From positions 1 to 10,806 of the forward strand of contig CAZAQB010000113.1 in NCBI GenBank assembly GCA_964487155.1: 10,806 nt of DNA, read 5' to 3'. This document shows, piece by piece, positions 1 through 9,987 of this stretch. This DNA is from CAZAQB01 sp964487155. GTDB taxonomy: Bacteria > Pseudomonadota > Gammaproteobacteria > Nitrococcales > Nitrococcaceae. Positions within the stretch are counted from its first letter, which is position 1; each line of letters begins with the position of its first letter. Both the position numbers and the translations under genes were made by a program. The notes below the pieces were generated by a model. It was not told the DNA's origin and did not search any database. It saw only the letters and a list, made by a program, of their open reading frames with translations.

Positions 1-101
1 ACGCCGGATGCGCTTCGCTTATCCGGCCTACGCGGGCCCGGCACCGCGATGGGGCAAGGCCCGCGTAGGCCGGATAAGGCCCAACGCGTCGCATCCGGCG
101 T
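1..101. repeat. Inverted pair of REP palindromes (BIME-like)
   Basis: Two REP-type palindromes face each other. The left copy is reversed: GCCGGAT at 3-9 pairs with ATCCGGC at 21-27 and is followed by CTAC (28-31). The right copy is forward: GTAG (65-68), then GCCGGAT (69-75) pairing with ATCCGGC (93-99). Positions 21-38 are the exact reverse complement of 58-75, so the pair can form one long stem. GTAG followed by a palindrome is the known signature of REP elements mobilised by RAYT (TnpA-REP) transposases, and this stem closely resembles the Escherichia coli REP consensus. No RAYT gene lies in the window. The left copy touches the window edge, so the array may continue outside. Confidence 0.8.
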
Positions 102-196
102 CGCGCTGGCCCGGAGCCCACGACGGCAGGTGATCGCGGCGAGGGCGCCGCTTCCCACGCGGGGAGGTTCGGCACCGCTCTCGGGCCGAGGCCGCC

Positions 197-231
197 GTAG
201 GCCGGATAAGGCGCAACGCGCCGCATCCGGC
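197..231 (+). repeat. REP palindrome, third copy
   Basis: GTAG (197-200) is followed by GCCGGAT (201-207), pairing with ATCCGGC (225-231). The interior is almost the same as in the copy at 65-99, and the inner bases pair partly. It lies about 95 bp from the pair at 1-101 and downstream of the transglycosylase gene, where REP elements commonly sit. Positions 102-196 and 232-311 between and beside the repeats show no gene I can support. Confidence 0.78.
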
Positions 232-311
232 GTCCCACTCCGCCCGAGGCCGGAAGCCGCCAACACGCCCCTCCCGGCGCCATGCCCGCTCTTCAACCCG
301 GCCCACGACGC

Positions 312-326
312 CGGTCGCAGCGACCG
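312..326 (-). terminator. Short hairpin just past the transglycosylase stop
   Basis: CGGTCG (312-317) pairs perfectly with CGACCG (321-326) around a 3-nt loop, one base beyond the stop codon of the minus-strand transglycosylase gene. No T-tract follows on the minus strand, so it is not a classical intrinsic terminator. It may only stabilise the mRNA 3' end, or may be a chance palindrome in GC-rich DNA. Confidence 0.2.
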
Positions 327-327
327 T

Positions 328-1548
328 TCAGCGCCGCGCCTCGCCCTCACCCACCGCCAGGGCCGCCAGCACGGCCCGCGAGGCGAAACCGTCGGCCACC
401 AGGCCCTGGGTGCGCTGGAATTGCCGCAGCGCCGAGCGGGTCCGGGCGCCGGGAATGCCGTCCGCCGGACCGCTGTCGAATCCCCGCGCCTTCAGTTCCT
501 GCTGGAGCCGGATCACCTCAGCCCGGGACAGCCGCGGCGCATCCGCCGGCGGCGGCCGGCGCAGCGGCCCAGCGCCGGCCAGGCGGTCGGCCAGGTGGCC
601 CACGGCCAGGGCGTAGAACTCCGAGCGGTTCCAGCCCATGATCACGTCGAAGTTGTCGTAGACCAGGAACGCCGGCCCCCGGTGGCCGGCGGGCAGCAGC
701 AGCCGGGCGCTGGCCTCGGCGGCCGGCAGTGGATGTCCGTAGGCGGTGCGCAGGCCCAGCGCGCGCCACTGGGCCTGGGTGCGGGGCTCATCGCCCGCGG
801 CCATGGCGAAGGAGAAGTCCGCCGGCAGCAGCACCTCCCGACCCCAGCGCCAGCCGCTGCGCCAGCCCAGGCGGCCCAGGAAGTTGGCGGCGGAGGCCAT
901 GGCGTCCGGCAGGCTGGCCCAGAGATCGCGGCGGCCGTCGCCGTCGTAGTCCACGGCGTGGTCCATGAAGGCGGTGGGCATGAACTGCACATGGCCCATG
1001 GCCCCGGCCCAGGAACCGGTCATGCGCTCCGGCTCCACCGAGCCCTCGGCGACGATGCCGATAGCCGCCGTCATCTGGCGGGTGAAGTACTCCCCCCGGC
1101 GACCGTCGCAGGCCAGGGTGGCCAGGGCGTCCAGCACCGGGGTAGTGCCGAAATAGGCGCCGTAGCCGGTCTCCATGCCCCAGAAGGCGACCAGGTAGCG
1201 GGGCGGCACGCCGTAGTCGCGATAGATCCGCTGCAGCAGCTCGCCGTGGCGGGCCAGCAGTTCCCGCCCCCGGCTCACCCGGGCCTCGTTGACTCGCCGG
1301 CCCAGGTAGTCGGCAAACGGGGTGGTGAACTCCGGCTGGGAGCGGTCCAGCTCCACGATGCGGGGCCGGAAGCGCACCTTCGCAAGGCTGCCGCGGACCA
1401 CCTCCGCCGGGACCCCCCCGGCCTCGGCGGCAGCCTGCAGCCGCCCCAGGCAGGCCTGGAAATCGGCGCCCGGCATGGCACCGGCACTGCCGCCGGCGCC
1501 CAGTGCCAGCGCGGCCAGCAGACCCGTCAAACCCCGCAACCACCCCAT
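328..1548 (-). CDS. Secreted lytic murein transglycosylase, MltB-type, with peptidoglycan-binding domain
   Basis: The 406-residue product should cleave the MurNAc-GlcNAc bond of peptidoglycan in the periplasm, leaving 1,6-anhydro-MurNAc ends. Residues 1-24 form a signal peptide (LLAALALGAGG then SAGA). It has no lipobox cysteine, so it is soluble, unlike the lipoprotein MltB. The catalytic domain (about 27-325) has the general-acid glutamate E126 in WGMETGYG, the GSWAGAMGHVQFMPTAF block (178-194), an EF-hand-like loop DYDGDGRRDLW (200-210) matching the calcium site of Slt35/MltB, and DNFDVIMGWNRS (298-309). Residues 338-395 form a PG_binding_1 domain (ARGFDSGPADGIPGARTRSALRQFQ). This architecture matches the MltB-like family that carries an extra C-terminal binding domain. 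The start fits the signal peptide and has a weak GGGGG motif 7 nt upstream. It lies 117 bp downstream of the EAL gene on the same strand, so read-through is possible. Confidence 0.95.
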   Translation of the reverse strand: MGWLRGLTGLLAALALGAGGSAGAMPGADFQACLGRLQAAAEAGGVPAEVVRGSLAKVRFRPRIVELDRSQPEFTTPFADYLGRRVNEARVSRGRELLARHGELLQRIYRDYGVPPRYLVAFWGMETGYGAYFGTTPVLDALATLACDGRRGEYFTRQMTAAIGIVAEGSVEPERMTGSWAGAMGHVQFMPTAFMDHAVDYDGDGRRDLWASLPDAMASAANFLGRLGWRSGWRWGREVLLPADFSFAMAAGDEPRTQAQWRALGLRTAYGHPLPAAEASARLLLPAGHRGPAFLVYDNFDVIMGWNRSEFYALAVGHLADRLAGAGPLRRPPPADAPRLSRAEVIRLQQELKARGFDSGPADGIPGARTRSALRQFQRTQGLVADGFASRAVLAALAVGEGEARR

Positions 1549-1580
1549 GGCGGCGCCCCCGCGCCCGCTCGGTTCCGTGC

Positions 1581-1609
1581 ATAGTGCATCAGCCGGGCAG
1601 GACTGTGAA
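1581..1609 (-). promoter_or_regulatory. Candidate sigma-70 promoter for the transglycosylase gene
   Basis: Read on the minus strand, TTCACA (1609-1604) matches five of six bases of the -35 consensus. After a 17-nt spacer comes CACTAT (1586-1581), a weak -10 that keeps the A at position 2 and T at position 6. The predicted transcript would start about 25 nt before the ATG at 1548. It would give the transglycosylase its own promoter apart from the EAL gene. Confidence 0.35.
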
Positions 1610-1665
1610 CGCCCCGGCCTGGGAGTTGAGCTTGCCGGCTCCGGATGGCCCCGACTAGCAGCCTG

Positions 1666-3885
1666 TCAGCCGCCGTTGCCGGCGGCGAGCACGTCCTGGC
1701 GCTGCAGGTGGGCGGCGAACTGCTCGCCCTCGAGGGGGCGGGAGAACCGCAGGCCCTGGCCGAAGTCACAGCGCTGCCGGCGCAGGAAGTGCAGCTGGGC
1801 GTCGGTCTCTATGCCTTCCGCCACCACCTGCATGCGCAGGCTGTGGGCCAGGCCCACCACCGCGGTGATGATGGAGGCGTCGCAGGGGTTCACGTCCAGG
1901 TCGCAGACCAGGGATCGGTCCAGCTTGAGGGCCTGCACCGGCAGGCTCTTGAGGTAACCCAGGGAGGAATAGCCGGCGCCGAAGTCGTCGATGGCGAGCG
2001 CCACGCCCAGGTCCCGGATAGCGCCGAGGGTGGCCACCGCCTGGTCCGGGTCGGCCAGGGCCACCGACTCGGTGATCTCCAGCTCCAGGTGCGCCGGGTC
2101 CAGGCCACTGCGCTCCAGGGCGCCGGCCACGGTCTGCACCAGGTGGGGCGAGCGGAACTGCACCGCGGAGAGGTTCACGGCCACCCGGTCGACGCCGAGG
2201 CCCGCGTCCCGCCAGGCCTTGAGCTGGCGACAGGCCTCCCGCAGCCCCCATTCCCCCAGGGCGATGATGGAGCCGTTCTCCTCGGCAACCGGGATGAACT
2301 GGTCGGGAGAGAGCAGGCCGAACTCCGGATGATGCCAGCGCACCAGGGCCTCGCAGCCGATCACCCGGTTGGTGCGCAGATCCACCTGGGGCTGGTAATG
2401 GAAGATGAACTCCTGGCGCTCCAGGGCGCCGCGGATGTCGTGCTCCAGGGCGCAGCGCACCTTGGTCTGCTCATCCATGCCGCGCACGTAGAAGCGGTAA
2501 CTGCCCGGGCCGTCGACCTTGGCGCGGGCCAGGGCCACGTCGGCGCTGCGCAGCACCAGGGTGGCGTCCCGGCCGTCCTCGGGGTAGACGCCGATGCCAA
2601 CGCTGGCCTTCAGGGTGAGGTCGCGGCCGTCCACCTGGAGCGGAGCCTCCAGCAGATCCACCGCGTGGCGGGCACGGAACGCGGCCTGCTCCGGGCGCTT
2701 GAGCCGGGTCTGGATGAGGGCGAACTTGTCGGCGCCCAGCCGGGCGAGAGTCTCGCCATGCTGGCAGACCTCGCCGAGCCGGGCGGCCACCAGCTGCAGC
2801 ACCCGGTCGCCCTTCTCGGGGCCGAAGCCCTCGTTGATCAGGGCGAAGTTGTCCAGTTCGATGACCAGCACCGCCAGGCGCCGCTGCTGCCAGGACGCCC
2901 AGGACAGGGCCTGCTCCAGGCGGTCCAGGAACAGCACCCGGTTGGGCAGCCCGGTGAGGTGGTCATAGTTGGTGACGAAGTCCAGGTAGTTGGCCACGAA
3001 GTCCCGGCGCTGGCGCACGGCATCCCGGTCCGGCCGGCCCCGGCCCAGCAGCAGCAGGCCCTCCGGCTGCCCGCTGGCCGGGTCGGTGAGGGGCACCATG
3101 CAGCCGTCCAGGGTGATCTCGCGCTGCTCCGCGTCCACCACCGCCATCTCCCCCTCCCAGCGGCCGTCCCGGCCCAGCGCGCCGTGGACGCTGCGCAACA
3201 GGCCGTCGGCCTCCCGGGAGGGCAGCAGGCTGCGCAGCGTGCGGCCCCGGTCGCGGTCGGGCGCGAGGCCCAGCAGATCTGCGGCGGCAGGGTTCCAGTC
3301 CTGGAGCACGGCGTCGGTATCCAGCACCAGCAGGGCGGCTGGCAGCTGGCTCAGGGCCCGCTGCCAGCCGGCGTCGCCTCCCAGCCCGGCGCCGCTGACG
3401 TCATGGCACAGCACCAGTGTGGTGCCGTCCTCACCGGGGCGGGGCGATATCAGCAGTTCCCGGCCGTCCTCCCGGACCTGGAAGCTGTCCTGCTCCGGCG
3501 GCCCCTCGGCCGCGCCCGGCGCGAAGCCGACGTCGGTGTCCACCGCCTCCGGCGGCTCGCCGGACAGCTCCCGATAGCGACGGTTGGCGTGGATCAGCTG
3601 GCCCTCGGCGTCGTAGACCGCCACGCCGAAGGGCAGCCGCTCCACCAGCTCGGCGCGCGGGCCTGCGCCGCTGGCGCCCGGCCGGGGACCCGTGGAGCGG
3701 TCCGCGCCGGCGGTGATCAGGTTCACCGTGGGCAGGCCCAGCAGGGCGCCGCCCAGCAGGAGTTCGAGCACCGCCAGCCAGTGGCCGCCGCCGCCTCCCT
3801 CGACGCCGAGGGTGCTGGCCGCGTGCCAGGCGAGGGCCGATCCCAGCAGCAGGAACAACCCGCTTCGAATCCAGGTCACAGTCAT
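1666..3885 (-). CDS. Membrane-anchored PAS-PAS-GGDEF-EAL protein, probable c-di-GMP phosphodiesterase
   Basis: The 739-residue product belongs to the cyclic-di-GMP turnover family. Two hydrophobic segments (about 7-25 and 36-58) suggest an N-terminal membrane anchor. Two PAS-like sensor regions follow (about 80-165 and 175-290; YDAEGQLIHANRRYRELSG and LDTDAVLQDWNPAAADLLG). The GGDEF domain (about 305-470) keeps DHLTGLPNR, but its signature is GADKF (384-388), with the second glycine and the glutamate replaced. The RxxD inhibitory site is not evident. The EAL domain (about 480-725) looks complete: EAL 512-514, N571, E603, D633-D634 in DDFGAGYSSL, K654, E690 and Q710. I infer that it hydrolyses cyclic-di-GMP and that the GGDEF domain is a regulatory or GTP-binding relic. 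The substrate, partners and PAS ligand are not visible. No close SD precedes the ATG, but a mini-ORF overlaps it. Confidence 0.93.
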   Translation of the reverse strand: MTVTWIRSGLFLLLGSALAWHAASTLGVEGGGGGHWLAVLELLLGGALLGLPTVNLITAGADRSTGPRPGASGAGPRAELVERLPFGVAVYDAEGQLIHANRRYRELSGEPPEAVDTDVGFAPGAAEGPPEQDSFQVREDGRELLISPRPGEDGTTLVLCHDVSGAGLGGDAGWQRALSQLPAALLVLDTDAVLQDWNPAAADLLGLAPDRDRGRTLRSLLPSREADGLLRSVHGALGRDGRWEGEMAVVDAEQREITLDGCMVPLTDPASGQPEGLLLLGRGRPDRDAVRQRRDFVANYLDFVTNYDHLTGLPNRVLFLDRLEQALSWASWQQRRLAVLVIELDNFALINEGFGPEKGDRVLQLVAARLGEVCQHGETLARLGADKFALIQTRLKRPEQAAFRARHAVDLLEAPLQVDGRDLTLKASVGIGVYPEDGRDATLVLRSADVALARAKVDGPGSYRFYVRGMDEQTKVRCALEHDIRGALERQEFIFHYQPQVDLRTNRVIGCEALVRWHHPEFGLLSPDQFIPVAEENGSIIALGEWGLREACRQLKAWRDAGLGVDRVAVNLSAVQFRSPHLVQTVAGALERSGLDPAHLELEITESVALADPDQAVATLGAIRDLGVALAIDDFGAGYSSLGYLKSLPVQALKLDRSLVCDLDVNPCDASIITAVVGLAHSLRMQVVAEGIETDAQLHFLRRQRCDFGQGLRFSRPLEGEQFAAHLQRQDVLAAGNGG

Positions 3886-3899
3886 GGTGATGGTGTCAT
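3882..3899 (-). other. Five-codon upstream mini-ORF overlapping the EAL gene start
   Basis: On the minus strand an ATG at 3899 opens a frame reading M-T-P-S-P and then TGA (3884-3882). Its stop overlaps the start codon of the PAS-GGDEF-EAL gene in an ATGA arrangement (3885-3882). GGGAA at 3910-3906 lies 6 nt before the mini-ORF start, whereas the main start has no purine-rich SD within about 12 nt. This is compatible with translational coupling, but a frame this short can arise by chance. Confidence 0.3.
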
Positions 3900-3957
3900 C
3901 TGATATTCCCGCTGCCGGTGAGTCTCGGCGGCGCGCCGGTTACGTGTGCCATAAACT

Positions 3958-4073
3958 TATTTAAGTCCTTGCCAGCCGCGGCGACGTAGTGTCAACGTGT
4001 TGGGCTGCGGAGACAGCGCGGCGCCGGCCCTCCCCCGCAGTGACTTTTTCCTAATAAAGCAAGGACCTGAAGA
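3958..4073. promoter_or_regulatory. Divergent spacer with inverted GCAAGGAC motif
   Basis: The 285-bp spacer between the two divergent genes (3886-4170) holds the AT-rich patches of this neighbourhood: 3951-3964, 4043-4058 and 4096-4115, the last with CATAAT at 4110-4115. GCAAGGAC occurs on the minus strand at 3972-3965 and on the plus strand at 4059-4066. The match continues with gaps, giving GCAAGGACYTRAAKA (11 of 14 positions shared). Each copy points at the gene it precedes, roughly 75-110 bp before its start codon. This could be a shared regulator or promoter element. TTGACA is present on the minus strand (3995-3990) but has no well-spaced -10, so I do not call a specific promoter. Confidence 0.3.
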
Positions 4074-4170
4074 TATCGCCCAGGCACCCCGGGGAAGATG
4101 AAAACGATTCATAATCCTGCTCCCTGCCCCGAATTCGGGTCCAGCCTGCAAGCAGCCACCCGGAACCCCC

Positions 4171-5184
4171 ATGAGCGTCGAGCGGCCATCACCGACAGTC
4201 CCGCCCCGGTATCTGGGCCCCTCCGGGGAGCCCCGGCGCCTGGGGTTCGAGTTCGAGTTCGCCGGGGTCGGCCTGGAGGCCACCGCCCGCCTGGTGCGGG
4301 AACTCTACGGCGGGGAGATCCACCTGGGCGGCCCGTTCCAGTGCGAGGTCGAGGGCACGGAGCTGGGCTCGTTCACCGTGGAGCTGGACGCGCGGGCACT
4401 GAAGGACCGGGCCTACCTGCAGTTCCTGCAGCGGGTCGGCATCGACCTGGAACGCGACGAGCGGGACTGGCTTGACCATGTGCTGGCCCGGCTGGCGGCG
4501 ACCGTGGTCCCCCACGAGGTGGTGTGCCCGCCGGTCCCGCTGGATCAGGCCCACCGCCTGGAAGAGCTGCGCGAGGCGCTGCGCCGGGCCGGCGCCCAGG
4601 GCACCCATGCGGCGGTCCACTACGCCTTCGGGCTGCACATCAACGCCGAGGCCCCGGACCTGGAGGCCGGCACCGTAGTCGGTGTGCTGAAGGCCTACCT
4701 GCTGCTGCGCGACGCCCTGCGCCGCTTCGGAGCCACCGATCTGTCGCGCCGGCTGTCCCAGTTCATCAAGGACTTCCCCGAACCCTACGCCCGCCAGGTG
4801 GTGGACCCGGACTACTGGCCGGACAGGCCGGCCCTGATCCAGGACTACCTGGCGGCCAACCCCACCCGCAACCGGGCCCTGGACCTGCTGCCCCTGTTCG
4901 CCGAGATCGATCGGGATGCCCTGCCGCCGGTGCTGCGGGACGACCCGCTGGTGAAGGCCCGCCCGGCGTTCCACTACCGGCTGCCCAACTGCGCGGTGGA
5001 CGAGCCGGACTGGTCCCTGGGCCGGGAGTGGCGCCACTGGGTGGGGGTGGAGCGGCTGGCCGAGGACCGGGACGCCCTGCAGCACCTGGGGGCAGAGTAC
5101 CTGGAGCGCCGCAATGAACCCCTGACCGGCATCCACGCCGCCTGGGCCCTGGAGACCGGCGCTTGGCTGACCGGCGACCGCTGA
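4171..5184 (+). CDS. Amidoligase family protein (glutamine synthetase-like fold)
   Basis: The 337-residue cytosolic protein has no signal peptide or membrane segment. I recognise it as a putative amidoligase (Amidoligase_2-type COOH-NH2 ligase), a family with a glutamine synthetase-like fold predicted to use ATP to join a carboxylate to an amine. Visible conserved blocks are GFEFEF (25-30, acidic residues expected to bind metal-ATP), FTVELDAR (68-75), HYAFGLHINAE (150-160) and RPAFHYRLPN (264-273). The substrate is unknown. The 3' end overlaps the next gene by 22 bp, and that gene encodes a class-I glutamine amidotransferase-like protein, a partner reported for this family. The two probably act on one substrate, as ligase plus ammonia supplier or as ligase plus hydrolase. 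GGAA at 4162-4165, 5 nt before the ATG, is a weak ribosome binding site. Confidence 0.85.
   Translation: MSVERPSPTVPPRYLGPSGEPRRLGFEFEFAGVGLEATARLVRELYGGEIHLGGPFQCEVEGTELGSFTVELDARALKDRAYLQFLQRVGIDLERDERDWLDHVLARLAATVVPHEVVCPPVPLDQAHRLEELREALRRAGAQGTHAAVHYAFGLHINAEAPDLEAGTVVGVLKAYLLLRDALRRFGATDLSRRLSQFIKDFPEPYARQVVDPDYWPDRPALIQDYLAANPTRNRALDLLPLFAEIDRDALPPVLRDDPLVKARPAFHYRLPNCAVDEPDWSLGREWRHWVGVERLAEDRDALQHLGAEYLERRNEPLTGIHAAWALETGAWLTGDR
5151..5165 (+). promoter_or_regulatory. Ribosome binding site and TTG start of the amidotransferase gene
   Basis: GGAG at 5151-5154 lies 8 nt before TTG at 5163-5165. In this frame the nearest upstream stop is TGA at 5115-5117. No ATG or GTG occurs between that stop and the conserved N-terminal PLIGITGP segment. 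TTG is therefore the best start, placed inside the end of the amidoligase gene and consistent with translational coupling. Confidence 0.6.
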
Positions 5185-5966
5185 TCGGCATCACCGGGCC
5201 GGACCGGGGAGGCACCGCCCTGTGGCTGGCCGCCGCCCTGGGCGTGCGGCTGGCCGGCGGCCGGCCGCGGCGTATCACCCCGGCCCGCCCCCGGAGCCCG
5301 GCGCCGCTCGACGGGCTGATCATCGGCGGCGGCGCCGACGTGGCCCCCGCCCTGTACGGCCAGGAACCCCTGGTGGTGGAACAGGGCACCGGCCCCGGCA
5401 GCTCCCGGCACTGGACCCGGCGGCTGGCCACCTGGCTGCTGTTCCCCCTGTTCTATGTGCTGCGCCGGCTGCTCAGCCTGAAGAGCACCGAGGGCCGCGG
5501 CGACGGGGACCGCGACGAACTGGAGGGCGCGCTGATCGACCATGCCGACGCCCGGGGCCTGCCCATCCTGGGCATCTGCCGGGGGGCCCAGCTGCTCAAC
5601 GTGCGCCGCGGCGGCAGCCTCTACCAGGACCTCGCCGACTTCTACACGGAGACCCCGCAGCTGCGCACCGTGCTGCCCTACAAGTCCGTGGACCTGGCCC
5701 CCCGCAGCCGCCTGGCGAGCATCCTGGGCCGGCCGAAATGCCGGGTGAACGCCCTGCATTCCCAGGCCATCCGTGAGCCCGGTCAGGGCCTGGTGATCGT
5801 CGCCCGGGAGTCCAGCACCGTGGTCCAGGCCATCGAGGATCCCGCCCGCCCTTTCGTCATCGGCGTGCAGTGGCACCCGGAGTACCTCCCCCAGCGCCCC
5901 GAGCAGCGCCGGCTGTTCCGGCACCTGGTGGAGGCGGCGCTTGCGGGTGCGAAAGAGGAGAGTTAG
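5163..5966 (+). CDS. Class-I glutamine amidotransferase / peptidase C26 family protein (PuuD-like)
   Basis: The 267-residue product has the gamma-glutamyl hydrolase type of class-I amidotransferase fold: PLIGITGP (6-13), GLIIGGGADVAPALYG (51-66), the nucleophile elbow GICRGAQLLNV with Cys139, and the His-Glu pair in QWHPEY (His238, Glu240). The triad is intact, so hydrolysis of a gamma-glutamyl amide or release of ammonia from glutamine is expected. Between the oxyanion region and the nucleophile lies a strongly hydrophobic stretch (about 88-106, LATWLLFPLFYVLRRLLSL) flanked by arginines, unusual for a soluble amidotransferase. It could be an amphipathic or membrane-contacting helix. The gene starts at TTG and overlaps the amidoligase gene by 22 bp, so the two are almost certainly co-expressed. 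The name PuuD would overstate what is known; the substrate is unknown. Confidence 0.88.
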   Translation: MADRRPLIGITGPDRGGTALWLAAALGVRLAGGRPRRITPARPRSPAPLDGLIIGGGADVAPALYGQEPLVVEQGTGPGSSRHWTRRLATWLLFPLFYVLRRLLSLKSTEGRGDGDRDELEGALIDHADARGLPILGICRGAQLLNVRRGGSLYQDLADFYTETPQLRTVLPYKSVDLAPRSRLASILGRPKCRVNALHSQAIREPGQGLVIVARESSTVVQAIEDPARPFVIGVQWHPEYLPQRPEQRRLFRHLVEAALAGAKEES

Positions 5967-6108
5967 CCGCAGATGAACGCAGATGGGCGCAGATGGGAGA
6001 CTGATTTTTTGAGCCGTCCATGCCCGACGCCGTGGAACCCTGGCACGCAAGTCGAGGCCGCCCAACATTCCTACAATATCTGCGTCCATCGGCGTTCATC
6101 TGCGGCTA
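5964..6108. repeat. MITE-like element with 31-nt inverted repeats made of 10-nt units
   Basis: The left arm (5964-5994) and right arm (6078-6108) are reverse complements with two mismatches in 31 nt. The left arm contains CGCAGATG three times at an exact 10-nt period (starts 5968, 5978, 5988). The right arm carries the same units on the other strand, partly diverged. The 83-bp interior shows no gene. The TAG stop of the amidotransferase gene (5964-5966) is the first codon of the left arm. I recall similar CGCAGATGAA-type repeats between genes of other proteobacteria, but I cannot name a defined family. The arms could form a large stem-loop in the transcript between this gene and metH. Confidence 0.65.
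6072..6077 (+). promoter_or_regulatory. Possible -10 element upstream of metH
   Basis: TACAAT matches five of six bases of the -10 consensus, next to the right arm of the inverted repeat and about 140 nt before the metH ATG. The sequence at the expected -35 position does not resemble TTGACA, so the call is weak. I saw no cobalamin riboswitch B12-box-like core between 5967 and 6215. Confidence 0.2.
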
Positions 6109-6116
6109 TTTCCCTT

Positions 6117-6143
6117 ACGCGCATTTCGCGTGCATCTCGCGGC
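6117..6143 (-). repeat. Second short periodic repeat (CGCGARATG type)
   Basis: On the minus strand CGCGAGATG is followed by CA, then CGCGAAATG, then CGCG, giving a period of about 9-11 nt like that of the CGCAGATG units only 9 bp away. It may be part of one composite repeat with the element at 5964-6108. Confidence 0.4.
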
Positions 6144-6215
6144 TGAACCCTCTCTCCCACCCGCGCCGCGTGCTAACCTCCCGGGCCGCGAAGCATTCCA
6201 ACCTGGGACCCGACC

Positions 6216-9917
<3,702 letters not shown>

Positions 9918-9937
9918 GGCCCGCGCCGTCGTCTCGC

Positions 9938-9953
9938 GTAGGGTGGGCAGCGC
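9938..9953 (+). repeat. Truncated REP half-element
   Basis: GTAGGGTGGGCAGCGC matches the start of the complete REP at 10128-10158 read on the other strand. Its pairing half (GCCCACC) is missing. It is joined directly to the GTAG of the next module at 9954. Confidence 0.6.
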
Positions 9954-9980
9954 GTAGGTCGGTTGCTCCCGGCAACCGAC
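9954..9980 (+). repeat. REP module with perfect 9-bp stem
   Basis: GTAG (9954-9957) is followed by GTCGGTTGC (9958-9966), a 5-nt loop and GCAACCGAC (9972-9980), a perfect 9-bp stem. Confidence 0.75.
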
Positions 9981-9987
9981 AGCCCCC

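Noticed and set aside
1..233. CRISPR array
   Set aside because: There are only three copies, in mixed orientation and unequal spacing, with internal palindromes and GTAG heads. This fits REP elements, not CRISPR.
49..1584. Plus-strand frame spanning the REP region and the antisense of the transglycosylase gene
   Set aside because: It runs through non-coding palindromes and is antisense to a clear enzyme; no domain is visible.
1645..3903. Long plus-strand open frame (about 750 codons) opposite the EAL gene
   Set aside because: Its composition (Gln-, Gly-, Ala- and His-rich, no domain) is typical of antisense shadow frames in GC-rich DNA. The minus strand encodes a protein with complete recognised motifs.
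3935..3952. Sigma-54 promoter (TGGCAC on the minus strand near 3950) for the EAL gene
   Set aside because: The -24-like TGGCAC is present, but the -12 GC is absent at the required 10-nt spacing.
3967..3995. TTGACA-type sigma-70 promoter on the minus strand before the EAL gene
   Set aside because: TTGACA is perfect at 3995-3990, but at 16-18-nt spacing the sequence is GC-rich and unlike TATAAT. The nearest AT-rich hexamer is about 25 nt away.
4189..5136. Minus-strand frame opposite the amidoligase gene
   Set aside because: Low-complexity Gln/Gly/Val-rich shadow; the plus frame carries the conserved amidoligase blocks.
5967..6215. Cobalamin or SAM/SAH riboswitch before metH
   Set aside because: I found no B12-box-like core and no recognisable SAM/SAH aptamer. 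The structured part is explained by the inverted repeat. A covariance-model search would settle it.
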